64,000 nucleotides of DNA, taken from positions 62,001 to 126,000 of the forward strand of contig JAEUQC010000172.1 of the NCBI GenBank assembly GCA_016789905.1, given 5' to 3'. Below the pieces are notes generated by a model. The model was not told the DNA's origin and ran no database searches. It saw nothing but the letters and a program-made list of their open reading frames with translations. The stretch is from Bryobacterales bacterium (GTDB taxonomy: Bacteria > Acidobacteriota > Terriglobia > Bryobacterales > Bryobacteraceae). Below are positions 8,079 through 17,324 of this stretch, one piece after another (the stretch's first letter is position 1; each line of letters starts with the position of its first letter). Made by a program: the position numbers and the translations under genes.

Positions 8079-9379
8079 TGGCGGGGTTCGCCGGACTCCT
8101 GAAGAGCAACCGCAACTATCGCTACACCTGGATTGGGCAAGTGGTGAGCGAGGTGGGCGATCATTTCAACACCATCGCCGTGTTCAGCCTGATTCTGGCG
8201 CAGACGAACTCCGGCCTCGCCGTGGCCGGCGTCATGCTTTCGCGCGCCATTCCCATGCTGCTTGCCGGGCCGCTGGCCGGCGTCGCGCTGGACCGTTTTA
8301 ACCGCCGCCAACTGATGATCGGCAGCGATCTGGTTCGTGCGTTGTTCGCCGTGTTGTTCGTGTTCGGCGTGCCCACGGAGCGCAACTGGATCATCTACGT
8401 GCTCAGTTCTCTGATGATGGCGGCGAGCCCGTTTTTCACCAGCGGACGCGCATCCATTCTGCCCGCCATTGCCACCAAGGACGAGCTTCACACCGCCAAT
8501 TCCATGATGCAGACCACGCAGTGGACAACCACGGCGGTGGGTGCGTTTCTTGGCGGCTTCAGCGCGTCCACCATGGGTTACGAAGTCGCGTTTATCCTGA
8601 ACGCCGTGTCGTTTCTGTTTTCCGCGCTGTGCATCAGCCGCCTGCGGGTGGCCGAAGGCGCCTTCGTGGCCCGCCGCAATTCGCTGGATGAAACGAAGGT
8701 GGTCAAACCATGGCACGACTATAAAGAGGGGCTCCTCTACATGCGGTCCATTCCTCTGCTGGCCGGCCTTGGGCTGGTGAGCGTGGGCTGGGCGTCCGGC
8801 GGAGGCGCGGCGCAGATTCTGTTCCCCCTTTTTGGGGAACGCGTTTTCCATCGCGGCGCCATGGGCACGGGGGAACTGTGGGGCGCGGCCGGGTTGGGCC
8901 TGGTGGCCGGGGGCATCTTTGCGCACCGGTTGATGCCGCGGCTCTCCTTCGCGCAGTATAAGCGGACGATTGCCATTGCCTACGTGATCCACGGCGCTTC
9001 CTATGTTTTCTTCGCTCTTGCCGAGCCCTACTGGCTGGCGCTGCTGCTGATCGGCCTTTCCCGCGCCGCCGTCGCCGTCAGTTCCGTCATGAATTTCTCG
9101 CAGATTCTTCGTGTGGTTGACGACGCGTTCCGCGGCCGTGTTTTCGCAACGCTTGAAACGGTAACCTGGGGCGTGATGATGCTTTCCATGACCGCCGCCG
9201 GCCTGGCCAGTGACCACGTGGACACGCGCTGGATCGGCGTGGCCAGCGGCGCGCTCAGCAGCCTGACGGCCGTCTTCTGGTACTGGGGCGACGTGACCGG
9301 GCGACTGCCGGAGCCGCGCGCGCTGACGCACGAGATTGCCGGCGAAGATATTGAGGTGCATGGAGAGCCGAATGTCTGA
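8078..9379 (+). CDS. MFS transporter, MFS_3/EntS-like
   Basis: A 433-residue major facilitator protein with about twelve membrane segments. The N-terminal NYRYTWIGQVVSEVGDHFN and the inter-helix 2-3 loop DRFNRRQLMIGSDLVRALFA fit the MFS_3 / enterobactin-exporter-like subgroup. The conserved Arg-rich loop and the GRVFATLETVTWG stretch in the C-terminal half are also usual there. The substrate is unknown; relatives export siderophores, macrolides or small organic molecules. It is co-directional with and touches the EamA gene, and its last 8 bases overlap the start of the following SDR, so the unit from mazG through the SDR is probably one transcript. Confidence 0.87.
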   Translation: MAGFAGLLKSNRNYRYTWIGQVVSEVGDHFNTIAVFSLILAQTNSGLAVAGVMLSRAIPMLLAGPLAGVALDRFNRRQLMIGSDLVRALFAVLFVFGVPTERNWIIYVLSSLMMAASPFFTSGRASILPAIATKDELHTANSMMQTTQWTTTAVGAFLGGFSASTMGYEVAFILNAVSFLFSALCISRLRVAEGAFVARRNSLDETKVVKPWHDYKEGLLYMRSIPLLAGLGLVSVGWASGGGAAQILFPLFGERVFHRGAMGTGELWGAAGLGLVAGGIFAHRLMPRLSFAQYKRTIAIAYVIHGASYVFFALAEPYWLALLLIGLSRAAVAVSSVMNFSQILRVVDDAFRGRVFATLETVTWGVMMLSMTAAGLASDHVDTRWIGVASGALSSLTAVFWYWGDVTGRLPEPRALTHEIAGEDIEVHGEPNV

Positions 9380-10091
9380 ACTGGCCGGCAAAGTAATTCT
9401 GGTGACCGGCGCCGCCAAGCGCATCGGGCGGGAAATCGCCCTGCGCCTGGCGGCCGAAGGCGCCCGCGTGGCGATCCACTACTCCACGTCGGAAGCCGAC
9501 GCCGCCCGCACCGCAGCCGATTGCGGCGGCGCGCCGCTGTTCCGCGCCAATCTGGAAAGCGTGCCCGAAATTGAGCGCATGTTCGCGGAAATCGATGAAC
9601 GCCTTGGCCGTATCGACGGTCTGGTCAACAACGCCGCCCGCTTCACCCGGTTCGACCCGCTCAACGTTACCGAAGCCGACTGGGACTCCATTCACGACGT
9701 GAACCTGAAGGCCGTATTTTTTTGCTGCCAGCAGGCCGCCCGGCGGATGAAGGCGCAGGGCGATGGCCGGATCGTCAATATCAGTTCGCTGGGCGGCTTG
9801 CGCCCCTGGGCGGAGCACGCGCACTATTGCGCTTCCAAGGCCGGCGTCATCATGCTGACCCGAGCGCTGGCCAAGGCGTTCGCGCCGCAGGTCACGGTGA
9901 ACTCCGTGGCGCCCGGCGTGATCCCGTTCGGCGAATGGAACGACGCCATGACCGCCATGCTGAATGCGACTCCCGCCGGACGCGTGGGTACCGGCGCGGA
10001 GATCGCCGATGCGGTTGTCTACTTTTTGCGCGCGTCCAATTTCGTGACCGGCCAAACGATGGCGGTGGATGGCGGCCTGTCCCAGAGGTGA
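9372..10091 (+). CDS. SDR oxidoreductase, pteridine-reductase-like
   Basis: A classical short-chain dehydrogenase of 239 residues from the ATG at 9372. The cofactor motif reads TGAAKRIG instead of the usual TGxxxGIG, which is the variant of pteridine reductase PTR1 and FolM-type enzymes that selects NADPH. NNAA, the catalytic Ser in NISS, YxxxK (HYCASKAG) and the C-terminal MAVDGGLSQR complete the fold. PTR1-like enzymes reduce dihydrofolate/dihydrobiopterin or related pterins, but many homologues with this motif act on other substrates. Earlier in-frame ATGs at 9336 and 9360 exist; 9372 is preferred because it matches the family's length and gives the common stop/start overlap with the MFS gene. 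Confidence 0.85.
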   Translation: MSELAGKVILVTGAAKRIGREIALRLAAEGARVAIHYSTSEADAARTAADCGGAPLFRANLESVPEIERMFAEIDERLGRIDGLVNNAARFTRFDPLNVTEADWDSIHDVNLKAVFFCCQQAARRMKAQGDGRIVNISSLGGLRPWAEHAHYCASKAGVIMLTRALAKAFAPQVTVNSVAPGVIPFGEWNDAMTAMLNATPAGRVGTGAEIADAVVYFLRASNFVTGQTMAVDGGLSQR

Positions 10092-10104
10092 TGATAGAAG
10101 GAGG

Positions 10105-11385
10105 ATGCAAAGACTCTTCCTGTTCGTTTTCGCCGCTTTCGCCTTGTTCGCGGAGGTGCGGACGGTCACCCTGCCGCAGGTGTTGGAACTGGCGATGACG
10201 CAGAGCGCGGAAGCGGCGCTTGCGCGTCTGGACCAGGCCAAAGCCGCCAGCGCCGTTCGCGCCGCCCGCGACCCGTTCTTCCCAAAAATTTTCGCCGGCA
10301 GCGGCCTGGCGTATTCCAGCGGCTTTCCGTTGAGCATAGAGGGCTCCGCCCCGTCGATTCTTGAATCCCGCGCCATTGCCAGCGTTTTTAACCAGCCGCA
10401 AAAAATGATGCTCGAAAAGGCGAAGGCTGACCAGAAAACCGCTGGTGTGGCGGCCGCCATGCGGCAGGAGGAAATGGGCTACCGCGCCGCCGTGCTCTAC
10501 GTGGAAGCCGGCCGGCTGGCGGCCGCCGCGCGCGCCGCGCGGGAGCAGTCCGGCGCGTTGGAGCGTGTGTCGGAAACGGTGAAGGCGCGGGTGGAAGCGG
10601 GCAGGGAACTGCCCATTGAGGCGCGCCGCGCCGAACTCCGCACGGCCCAGGCCCGGCAGCGCATCGCCCGGCTGGACCTTGCGCAGGCGGACGCCGAAAC
10701 GCAACTGGCCATTCTGCTGGGAATGCCCGATGGCGCCCGCGCCCGCCCCGCCGAACCGGAGACGCCCGTGCGCGTGGATGTGAAGAGCGAAAGCGACGCC
10801 GTCGTCGCGGCGCTGCAAAACAGCAAGGAGATTCGCCGATTGGAATCGGTGGTGATTGCCAAAGGGTTTGAACGCAAGTCCCACGAGTCCGCCCGCCTGC
10901 CGCGGCTTGATCTCGTAGCGCAGTATGGTCTGTTCTCCCGGTTCAATAACTACGACAAATTCTTCAACCGCTTTCAACGCCACAACGGGCAGTTTGGCGT
11001 TTCCGTGCAGATTCCTCTGCTGCCCAGCCAGGCCAGCAGGGCGCAGAAGGAAATGGTGGACGGCGAACTGGCCGGGTTGAAGACGCAGTTGAACGCGGAG
11101 CGCGGCCGCGCCTCCGCCCAGGCGCGCAAAGCATGGGCGGAGATAGCCGCGCAGGAAGCCGGGGTGGAGGTGGCCAACCTGGATCTGCAAGTGGCACGGG
11201 AACAGACGACGCTAATGCTGGCGTTGCTGGCCGAAGGCCGGGCCACGCAAAAGCAGGTGGAAGAGGCGCGGTTTGCCGAAAACGAGAAATGGATGGCGTT
11301 GTTCGACGCGCGTTTCGGCCTCGATCGCGCCCGCCTCGAACTGCTGAAAGAAACCGGCACGCTGGTGGCTACTCTGCGCAACTAA
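10105..11385 (+). CDS. TolC-family outer-membrane efflux protein
   Basis: A 426-residue exported protein: signal peptide QRLFLFVFAAFALFA, then two outer membrane efflux protein repeats rich in Ala, Glu and Arg that form long helices. The first is around residues 25-210 and the second around 225-420, the latter ending DRARLELLKETGTLVATL. This is the trimeric channel-tunnel fold of TolC/OprM. AAGGAGG lies directly against the ATG at 10105 with almost no spacer, which is unusual, but later Met codons would remove the signal peptide. It follows the SDR by 13 nt. No membrane-fusion or RND/ABC partner is adjacent, so it either serves the MFS protein upstream or works with components elsewhere. Confidence 0.85.
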   Translation: MQRLFLFVFAAFALFAEVRTVTLPQVLELAMTQSAEAALARLDQAKAASAVRAARDPFFPKIFAGSGLAYSSGFPLSIEGSAPSILESRAIASVFNQPQKMMLEKAKADQKTAGVAAAMRQEEMGYRAAVLYVEAGRLAAAARAAREQSGALERVSETVKARVEAGRELPIEARRAELRTAQARQRIARLDLAQADAETQLAILLGMPDGARARPAEPETPVRVDVKSESDAVVAALQNSKEIRRLESVVIAKGFERKSHESARLPRLDLVAQYGLFSRFNNYDKFFNRFQRHNGQFGVSVQIPLLPSQASRAQKEMVDGELAGLKTQLNAERGRASAQARKAWAEIAAQEAGVEVANLDLQVAREQTTLMLALLAEGRATQKQVEEARFAENEKWMALFDARFGLDRARLELLKETGTLVATLRN

Positions 11386-11416
11386 CGGTGCAGGGGTGGG
11401 TTATATTGGTGGATTC

Positions 11417-14400
11417 ATGCGCGGTCAAAGAGCAGTTTCTCTCTTAAGTCTTTTGATATCAATCGGGTTGTGGGTTTTGCCCGCCGCCACGCTAGGGACA
11501 GTGATCAACATCACCGGCGGGGCGAGCGATTTGGTTCTCGACAACAACCGGAATTTGCTGTACCTCGTCCGCGCTGTGCCGTATAACCGCATCGACGTTT
11601 TTTCCACCACGCAGCGCCGTGTCATCGCCTCCGTTCCTACCGACGCCAACCCCCTTGCGGCGGCGCTTTCCACCGATGGGAACTTCCTGTACATCACCTG
11701 CCACGAGGCCGCTTCCATCAACATAATGGACACTCGCCCGGCCACGCCCGTCATTGTCAGTAAAGTGAGTCTGCCTGCCCGCCCGGAGGGGATTGCCGTG
11801 GGCGGCGATGGCCGCGTGTTGATCACCACCATCGGTTCCGGCGCCGGCAACCTGCTGAACACCATGCTGGTTTATGATCCGGCGGTGACCGAAATGGGCG
11901 CCAGCCTCTCCACCGTTCCGGTGGCGCCCCCGCCGCCGCTGCCCCCTACGCTGCCTGCGCCCTCCGGCCGCACGTTTCTGGCGAATCGCAGCCAGTTGAT
12001 CGCCACCCGCGATGGCTCAAAGATCATCGGTTTGAATGCGTACCAGGCGCAGAACCGCGTCGTTTTCGTTTACGAAACCGCGTCCCGTTCCGTTCTTCGC
12101 AGCCGCATTGTGGGCGATCTTTCCACCGTGCTTTCCGTGGCGCCGGACGGTTCGCGCTTCATGGTTGGCCTCCGGCTGTTCGATACCGAATCGCTGGCGG
12201 TGATCGCCCAGCAGAACGCGGCCAACGCGCCCTTCCCGCTGTCGTCGAACATAACCGCGCAAGGTTTCGCGCAGGTCGGCCAGCAGTTTAACCTCCAGCA
12301 GAACCAGGGCGGCAGCGTCTTTTCCCCCGATGGCGCCACAATCTATTCGGCCTTTAACATTGCCCCCATCCAGCAGCCGGCGGCGCGCGCCAATGTCACG
12401 CAGTTGCTGATTAACGATGCCGACAATCTGCTCATTCAGGACGGCCTGCAACTGCCGGAAAATCTGGCCGGGAAAATGGTGATGTCGCTTGATGGCTCCA
12501 GCCTCTATGCGTTGTCTGAGTCGGGCTTCACCATCATTCCGCTCAACGAAGTCTCCCGGAACCCCTTGTTACAACCCTCCGCGTCCGTCCTGTTGCTGGC
12601 CTCCGATCAATGCAATTCCGCGCCAGAGGGCACTCGGACCCGGGTAGATCTGGTGAACCAGGGCCGCTCGCAAACTCCGGTCACCGCGACGGCTACGCTG
12701 GTGCAGTCGCTGGGCGGTGTGGCGATTCCTGGTCTGGGAGTGGGCGGCGGGGTGGTGGTTGGGCCCGGCGGCGGTCAACCCGGCGGAGGCGTGGTCATCA
12801 TCGCGCCGACTCTTCCCATTCCCGGCGTTGGAACGATCCCTGGGCTGAACAACGCTCAGCAAGTCACCCAGCAAACGGCACCCTCCCTGCGCGTCGTCCG
12901 CGATGGCCCCAATACGGCATTCGAAATTGCCTACAACTTCGTCAATTCCCGTTCGCTCGGCACCCCCGCCGCGCACGATTACCTAATTACCTCGCCGCAG
13001 GCCGTTAATCTTCCCGCCACCATTCGTGTTTTCCAGAATTCACGAAACACCGAATCCCGCGGCGACCTGATTCCCGTTCGCACGGCCATCTCGCCGAATG
13101 AAGGCCTCACCGACATCCTCGCCGACGCCACTCGCAATCGCCTCTATATCTCCAACTCCGGCCTGAACCGCGTAGAGGTTTTCGATACGCGCTCGAAGCG
13201 CTTCCTGGCCCCAATTAAGGTCGGTCAACTCCCCCGGTCGCTAGCCATGTCCCCGGATTCCTCCACCCTCTACGTCGCCAATACCGGCGGTGAGTCCATC
13301 AGCATTATCGATCTGGACCGGATGCAGGTTTCGGGCAAAATCCGCTTCCCGGCCATTCCCTTCAACGGCGCCACCCCGGTCATATCTCCCTCTTCGCTCG
13401 CCGTCACGCAGAGCGGGCTGCAGATTGTGATGAGCAACGGCACGCTATGGCGTGTGGTGGGCGATGAAGCCGTTCCCCGTCGCGTTAGCGCCGTCATTGG
13501 TGCCGCCACGGTCCCGGCCCCGCGCACGATTGCGGCCACACCGAACGGCGAATACATGATTCTGCTCGCCGGCAATGGCAACGCGTATCTATACGATTCC
13601 CTGGTTGATGATTTTGTCGCCGCGCGCCAGGTAGCCACCGCTCCCATTCAAGGATTCTTCGGCCCTGTCAGCGCCGGCCCACGCGGGCAGTACTTCCTGG
13701 TGAACGACATCGTTTTGAACCAGAGCCTGTCGCCCATCGCCGGTTCCGGCGGCACCGGCGCCGGCGGCGCCCCGGTGGTGCCGGGCCGGCCCGGCCCGAC
13801 GGCCACGAACACCCGGCCCGTCGCGGCAGTTTTTGCCGCCACCGGCGGAGTCTACGCGAAGTTCTCCCAGCCCATCCGCGCCAATGCGAACGCCGTTGTC
13901 ACCGACGTTCCCACCATCGAACTTGTCAACGCCGCCACCGGCGCCACCACGCGGACCATTGCCGCGCTGGAAGGGCCCACCTCCACCGTCACTGGTACCG
14001 CGCGAGTGAATATTGATGGCCGCACGATGGCCGTCGACGCGGCCCTGGAAAATGCCTACGTACTGACCGCCAGCGGGCTCGGTATCGTGCCGCTGACGGC
14101 CGCCGCCGCCACGGACCGTCCCCAGGTTCCCGCCGCCGGCGTCGTCAACGTGGGTAATTTCACCGCGTCGGCCGCGCCCAACGGGCTCGTATCCATCTTC
14201 GGCCAGAACCTGGGCGCCTCCGAAAGCGCTGGCACCTCGCCGCTGCCCCTCACTCTGGGCGGCACTTGCGTCACTGTTAACAACTCTCCCATTCCTCTTC
14301 TGATGACCTCGCCCGGCCAGATAAACGCCCAGGTGCCTCCGGAACTCGCCGCCGGCCGCTACACCATGCTGGTTCGCTCCATTGACCGCAAGATCTCCTC

Positions 14401-14872
14401 GCAGGCCGTTCAGTTCACCGTCGCCAAGTATGCCCCTGCCGTGCTTGCCAACGCCACCACCAAGCGTGCCCTCATTTTCCGGCCCAACGGCGAGCCGGTG
14501 ACCACCGAGCGGCCCGCCAAACGCGACGAACCCCTGGTGATGTATGCCGTTGGCCTTGGAAATCCCAAAGGAACCACCCGGCTCGTCTCCGGCACGCCCG
14601 CCCCGGCTGACCGTCTGTTGGAAACCGACGCTTTGGAGGTCTACTTCAAGAAGGTGGAAACCGCCGAAGACAAGACGCGCGGCTTTCGCGCCCAGGAGGA
14701 GGTCATTGTCGACTGGAGCGGACTAGTGCCTGGTTATGTCGGGCTCTATCAGATCAACTTCCGCGTCCCTGGCTTCCATGAAAAGGGACCGAATCTCGAA
14801 GTCGTTGTGCGAATTGGCGGAATTAATAGCTCCATTACCGGCCCCGTCGTTCCCCTCGTAGCCGTTGAATAG
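11417..14872 (+). CDS. Secreted beta-propeller protein with TIGR03437 C-terminal domain
   Basis: A 1151-residue exported protein. The preferred start is the ATG at 11417 giving a clear signal peptide (LLSLLISIGLWVLPAA); a GTG at 11396 is an alternative. Two propeller-like blocks with YVTN-type strands are visible. One lies near residues 30-380; the other near 570-800 contains NRLYISNSGLNRVEVFDT and STLYVANTGGESISIIDL. A Gly/Pro/Val-rich linker near 440-480 separates them, and another Gly-rich linker lies near 775-795. The last 230 residues hold VSIFGQNLG and SPGQINAQVP, the signature of TIGR03437, a domain expanded in Solibacter. Probably an extracellular or surface-attached protein; ligand unknown. 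Confidence 0.85.
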   Translation: MRGQRAVSLLSLLISIGLWVLPAATLGTVINITGGASDLVLDNNRNLLYLVRAVPYNRIDVFSTTQRRVIASVPTDANPLAAALSTDGNFLYITCHEAASINIMDTRPATPVIVSKVSLPARPEGIAVGGDGRVLITTIGSGAGNLLNTMLVYDPAVTEMGASLSTVPVAPPPPLPPTLPAPSGRTFLANRSQLIATRDGSKIIGLNAYQAQNRVVFVYETASRSVLRSRIVGDLSTVLSVAPDGSRFMVGLRLFDTESLAVIAQQNAANAPFPLSSNITAQGFAQVGQQFNLQQNQGGSVFSPDGATIYSAFNIAPIQQPAARANVTQLLINDADNLLIQDGLQLPENLAGKMVMSLDGSSLYALSESGFTIIPLNEVSRNPLLQPSASVLLLASDQCNSAPEGTRTRVDLVNQGRSQTPVTATATLVQSLGGVAIPGLGVGGGVVVGPGGGQPGGGVVIIAPTLPIPGVGTIPGLNNAQQVTQQTAPSLRVVRDGPNTAFEIAYNFVNSRSLGTPAAHDYLITSPQAVNLPATIRVFQNSRNTESRGDLIPVRTAISPNEGLTDILADATRNRLYISNSGLNRVEVFDTRSKRFLAPIKVGQLPRSLAMSPDSSTLYVANTGGESISIIDLDRMQVSGKIRFPAIPFNGATPVISPSSLAVTQSGLQIVMSNGTLWRVVGDEAVPRRVSAVIGAATVPAPRTIAATPNGEYMILLAGNGNAYLYDSLVDDFVAARQVATAPIQGFFGPVSAGPRGQYFLVNDIVLNQSLSPIAGSGGTGAGGAPVVPGRPGPTATNTRPVAAVFAATGGVYAKFSQPIRANANAVVTDVPTIELVNAATGATTRTIAALEGPTSTVTGTARVNIDGRTMAVDAALENAYVLTASGLGIVPLTAAAATDRPQVPAAGVVNVGNFTASAAPNGLVSIFGQNLGASESAGTSPLPLTLGGTCVTVNNSPIPLLMTSPGQINAQVPPELAAGRYTMLVRSIDRKISSQAVQFTVAKYAPAVLANATTKRALIFRPNGEPVTTERPAKRDEPLVMYAVGLGNPKGTTRLVSGTPAPADRLLETDALEVYFKKVETAEDKTRGFRAQEEVIVDWSGLVPGYVGLYQINFRVPGFHEKGPNLEVVVRIGGINSSITGPVVPLVAVE

Positions 14873-14997
14873 GCCAAATTTTGTGGGTGGAAGGGTCAAG
14901 TTTTCCTTCCCAGTGCCGATATCCCGAGTAGTACTCCGGGAAAACGCCTCGGGCAGGGCGAGGCCCACCTAAGCGCGATATCATGGGGGGGAACGAA
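14873..14997. other. Intergenic region with two small inverted repeats
   Basis: This 125-base gap separates the TIGR03437 gene from the TPR lipoprotein gene. GGAAGG (14889-14894) pairs with CCTTCC (14905-14910), and GCCTCG (14946-14951) pairs perfectly with CGAGGC (14959-14964) around a 7-base loop. Neither is followed by a T run, so they are weak terminator candidates. The near-palindrome GAGTAGTACTC lies between them. No convincing -35/-10 pair was found, although the TPR gene presumably has its own promoter here. A GGGGGG run precedes the ATG at 14998. Confidence 0.35.
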
Positions 14998-17319
14998 ATG
15001 ATCGCTGGTAAACCTATGACACGACGCCTATCTATTCTTCTGCTGGTTCTGTTCGCTCTGCTCGCCGCGGCTTGCGGCCCGGAGGCGAAAAAGCAGAAGG
15101 CACTGGAGGGCGGCAACAAGTACTTCGAAAAGGGCCAGTACAAACAGGCCCGCCTGATGTATTTGAATGCCATCAAGGCCGATCCCCGTTTTGGCGAAGC
15201 CTATTACAAGCTGGCGCTCACAAATCTGCGCCTGGGCGCCTATGCCGAAGCGTTGGGAAATCTTCAGCGCACCGTGGAAATGCAGCCGGATAACATGGAC
15301 GCTCATAGTAAGCTGGCCGATTTTTACCTGAACGTCTATGCCTCCAACCCCGGCAAAAACAAGAACCTGATTAACGATATCAAGGACCTTTCGGCCCGCA
15401 TGGAGAAGCGCGCCAAGGGGTCCTATGAGGATCTCCGCCTGAAGGGTTTTCTTCATCTGGCGGACAATAAGCCGGAAGAAGCGCTCGAAAAATTCCGCGA
15501 GGCGGATAAGAAAAAGCCCGATCAGCAAGTGCTGCAGATGACCATTGCCCGCACGTTGCTCGCGCTGAAGAGAAACGACGAGGCCTCCGCCTATTTGAAT
15601 TCGATGATCGCCAAGGATAAGACCTTTGGGGCGGCGTACGACCTTCTTTATGGCTTGGCGATGTTGCAAAGCAAGCCCGAAGAGGCTGAAAAAGTTCTGC
15701 TGAAGCGCGTGGAGAACAACCCGAAGGAATCGGCGAACCGGATGCGCCTGGCGGCGCACTATTTCGTGGGGCGCCGGCTGCCAGACATGGAGAAGGTTCT
15801 CAACGATATGTTGACGAACCGGACAAACTTCGCCAATGCCTACTTGGACGTGGGTGATTTCTACTACCGCATCCGCGACTATGATCGCGCGGCGTCCACC
15901 TGGATGGAGGGCGGAAAAGTGGAACCGGCGCGCATGAGAGTGTTTGAAAAGCGCATTATCGAGGTGCGTGTCGCGCAGAATCGCTCCGCCGAGGCATTGG
16001 AACTCTGCGAAAAGATCCTGAAAGAGGATAAGAACGACCCCGAGGCCATCGCCATGCGCGCTTCGCTCTGGCTTTACGCCGGCAAGCCCGATCAGATAAA
16101 TACCGCCATTAGCGAACTGCAATCGGTGGTCAGCAAGATGCCGGAGAACTTCGTTCTTCGCTACAACCTTGGCCGGGCCTTGATGTCGAAGGGAGACATT
16201 GACGGAGCGCGCGTGCAACTTGCCGACGCTCTGAAGTACCGTCCTGACTATCTGCCCGCCCGCCTGGCGCTAGCGCAAATTCTGGTTGCCCGCGGCGAGC
16301 ACGCCGCCGCCATGAGTGCCACCAACGAGATTCTGCAGATCGATCCCGTGAACCAATATGCCCGCCTCATCCGGTCGCAGTCGCTGCTGGCGCAGGGCAA
16401 GTTCACCGATTCCAAAGCCGTGCTCGAGGAAACCATCAAGATCAATCCTGAGCAGCGGGACGCGAAATATCAGCTCGGTTTCGTCATGTTCAAAGAAGGC
16501 AAGTACGGCGAAGCGGAGAGCCTTTTCCAGAAGATCTACGCGCAAAGTCCGCCCGATATGCGCGGTCTGATGGGGCTGGTGGAAGTCTACGCGGCGCAGG
16601 GGAAGAGCGATAAAGCGTTACAGACCCTCGATGAAGCGATTGCTAAGTATCCGAAGACCACCATGCTTCAGGTTGCCTGGGCCAATATAGCGGTTCGCAG
16701 CGGCAAGATTGACCAGGGCATCGCTATGTTCCGCAAAGTCCTGGAGACGGACCCGAAAAACTTCGATTTGCACATGCGGATCGCCGAGTCCTTGCGGCAG
16801 AAAGGCGACATCCCTCAGGCCATTGAGGTCTGGAAGAAGGCTGGCGAGCTGATGCCGACCCACATCGCTCCGCTCATCAATCGTGCCGTCGCCCTCGATT
16901 CGTCGAACCGCAAGTCGGAAGCCGCCCCGCTTTATGAGCAAGTCCTTAAAGCGGAACCGGACAATGTGATGGCGCTCAATAACTACTCCTTCTTCCTGGC
17001 CGATCAGGGGAACAATCTGGACTTGGCGCTGAGCTATGCGCAGAAGGCGAAATCGAAGGCGCCCGCCGACCCGATGATCGCTGACACGCTTGGCTACATC
17101 TATCTGAAGAAGAACCTGGCGCCGAACGCCGCGTCGATTTTCAACGAACTCGTTGGGAAGCATCCCAACGTCGCCCTGTTCCACCTCCGGCTGGCAACCG
17201 CCTATCTCCAAATGGGCGACAAGTCGAAGGCTCGCCAATCTCTCGATAACGCCCGGAAGAACAACCCAAGCAAGAGCGATCAGGATGAAATTCAGAAGTT
17301 AGCTGGTAAGCTCGGGTAA
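14998..17319 (+). CDS. Tetratricopeptide-repeat lipoprotein
   Basis: A 773-residue lipoprotein. The leader ends in LLAAAC, a lipobox with the acceptor Cys near residue 26, followed directly by TPR helices. About sixteen or more TPR units can be followed to the C-terminus, for example KYFEKGQYKQARLMYLNAI and ALNNYSFFLADQGNNLDLA. The ATG at 14998 is chosen because a G-rich ribosome site lies 8 nt upstream; ATGs at 14983 and 15016 are possible. Architecture resembles PrsT-type TPR lipoproteins of exosortase/exopolysaccharide loci, but general TPR similarity does not prove that. It is probably a periplasm-facing scaffold. The 1051-residue haem-motif protein starts 5 bp after its stop, suggesting a two-gene unit. 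Confidence 0.85.
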   Translation: MIAGKPMTRRLSILLLVLFALLAAACGPEAKKQKALEGGNKYFEKGQYKQARLMYLNAIKADPRFGEAYYKLALTNLRLGAYAEALGNLQRTVEMQPDNMDAHSKLADFYLNVYASNPGKNKNLINDIKDLSARMEKRAKGSYEDLRLKGFLHLADNKPEEALEKFREADKKKPDQQVLQMTIARTLLALKRNDEASAYLNSMIAKDKTFGAAYDLLYGLAMLQSKPEEAEKVLLKRVENNPKESANRMRLAAHYFVGRRLPDMEKVLNDMLTNRTNFANAYLDVGDFYYRIRDYDRAASTWMEGGKVEPARMRVFEKRIIEVRVAQNRSAEALELCEKILKEDKNDPEAIAMRASLWLYAGKPDQINTAISELQSVVSKMPENFVLRYNLGRALMSKGDIDGARVQLADALKYRPDYLPARLALAQILVARGEHAAAMSATNEILQIDPVNQYARLIRSQSLLAQGKFTDSKAVLEETIKINPEQRDAKYQLGFVMFKEGKYGEAESLFQKIYAQSPPDMRGLMGLVEVYAAQGKSDKALQTLDEAIAKYPKTTMLQVAWANIAVRSGKIDQGIAMFRKVLETDPKNFDLHMRIAESLRQKGDIPQAIEVWKKAGELMPTHIAPLINRAVALDSSNRKSEAAPLYEQVLKAEPDNVMALNNYSFFLADQGNNLDLALSYAQKAKSKAPADPMIADTLGYIYLKKNLAPNAASIFNELVGKHPNVALFHLRLATAYLQMGDKSKARQSLDNARKNNPSKSDQDEIQKLAGKLG

Positions 17320-17324
17320 CCGGG

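Noticed and set aside
7955..9424. A 489-codon minus-strand frame opposite the MFS gene
   Set aside because: It is rich in His, Gln and Arg and has no domain. The plus strand encodes a clear transporter with coupled neighbours.
14873..14997. Possible riboswitch before the TPR gene
   Set aside because: The hairpins are short, and no conserved aptamer core such as that of c-di-GMP or FMN riboswitches could be recognised.
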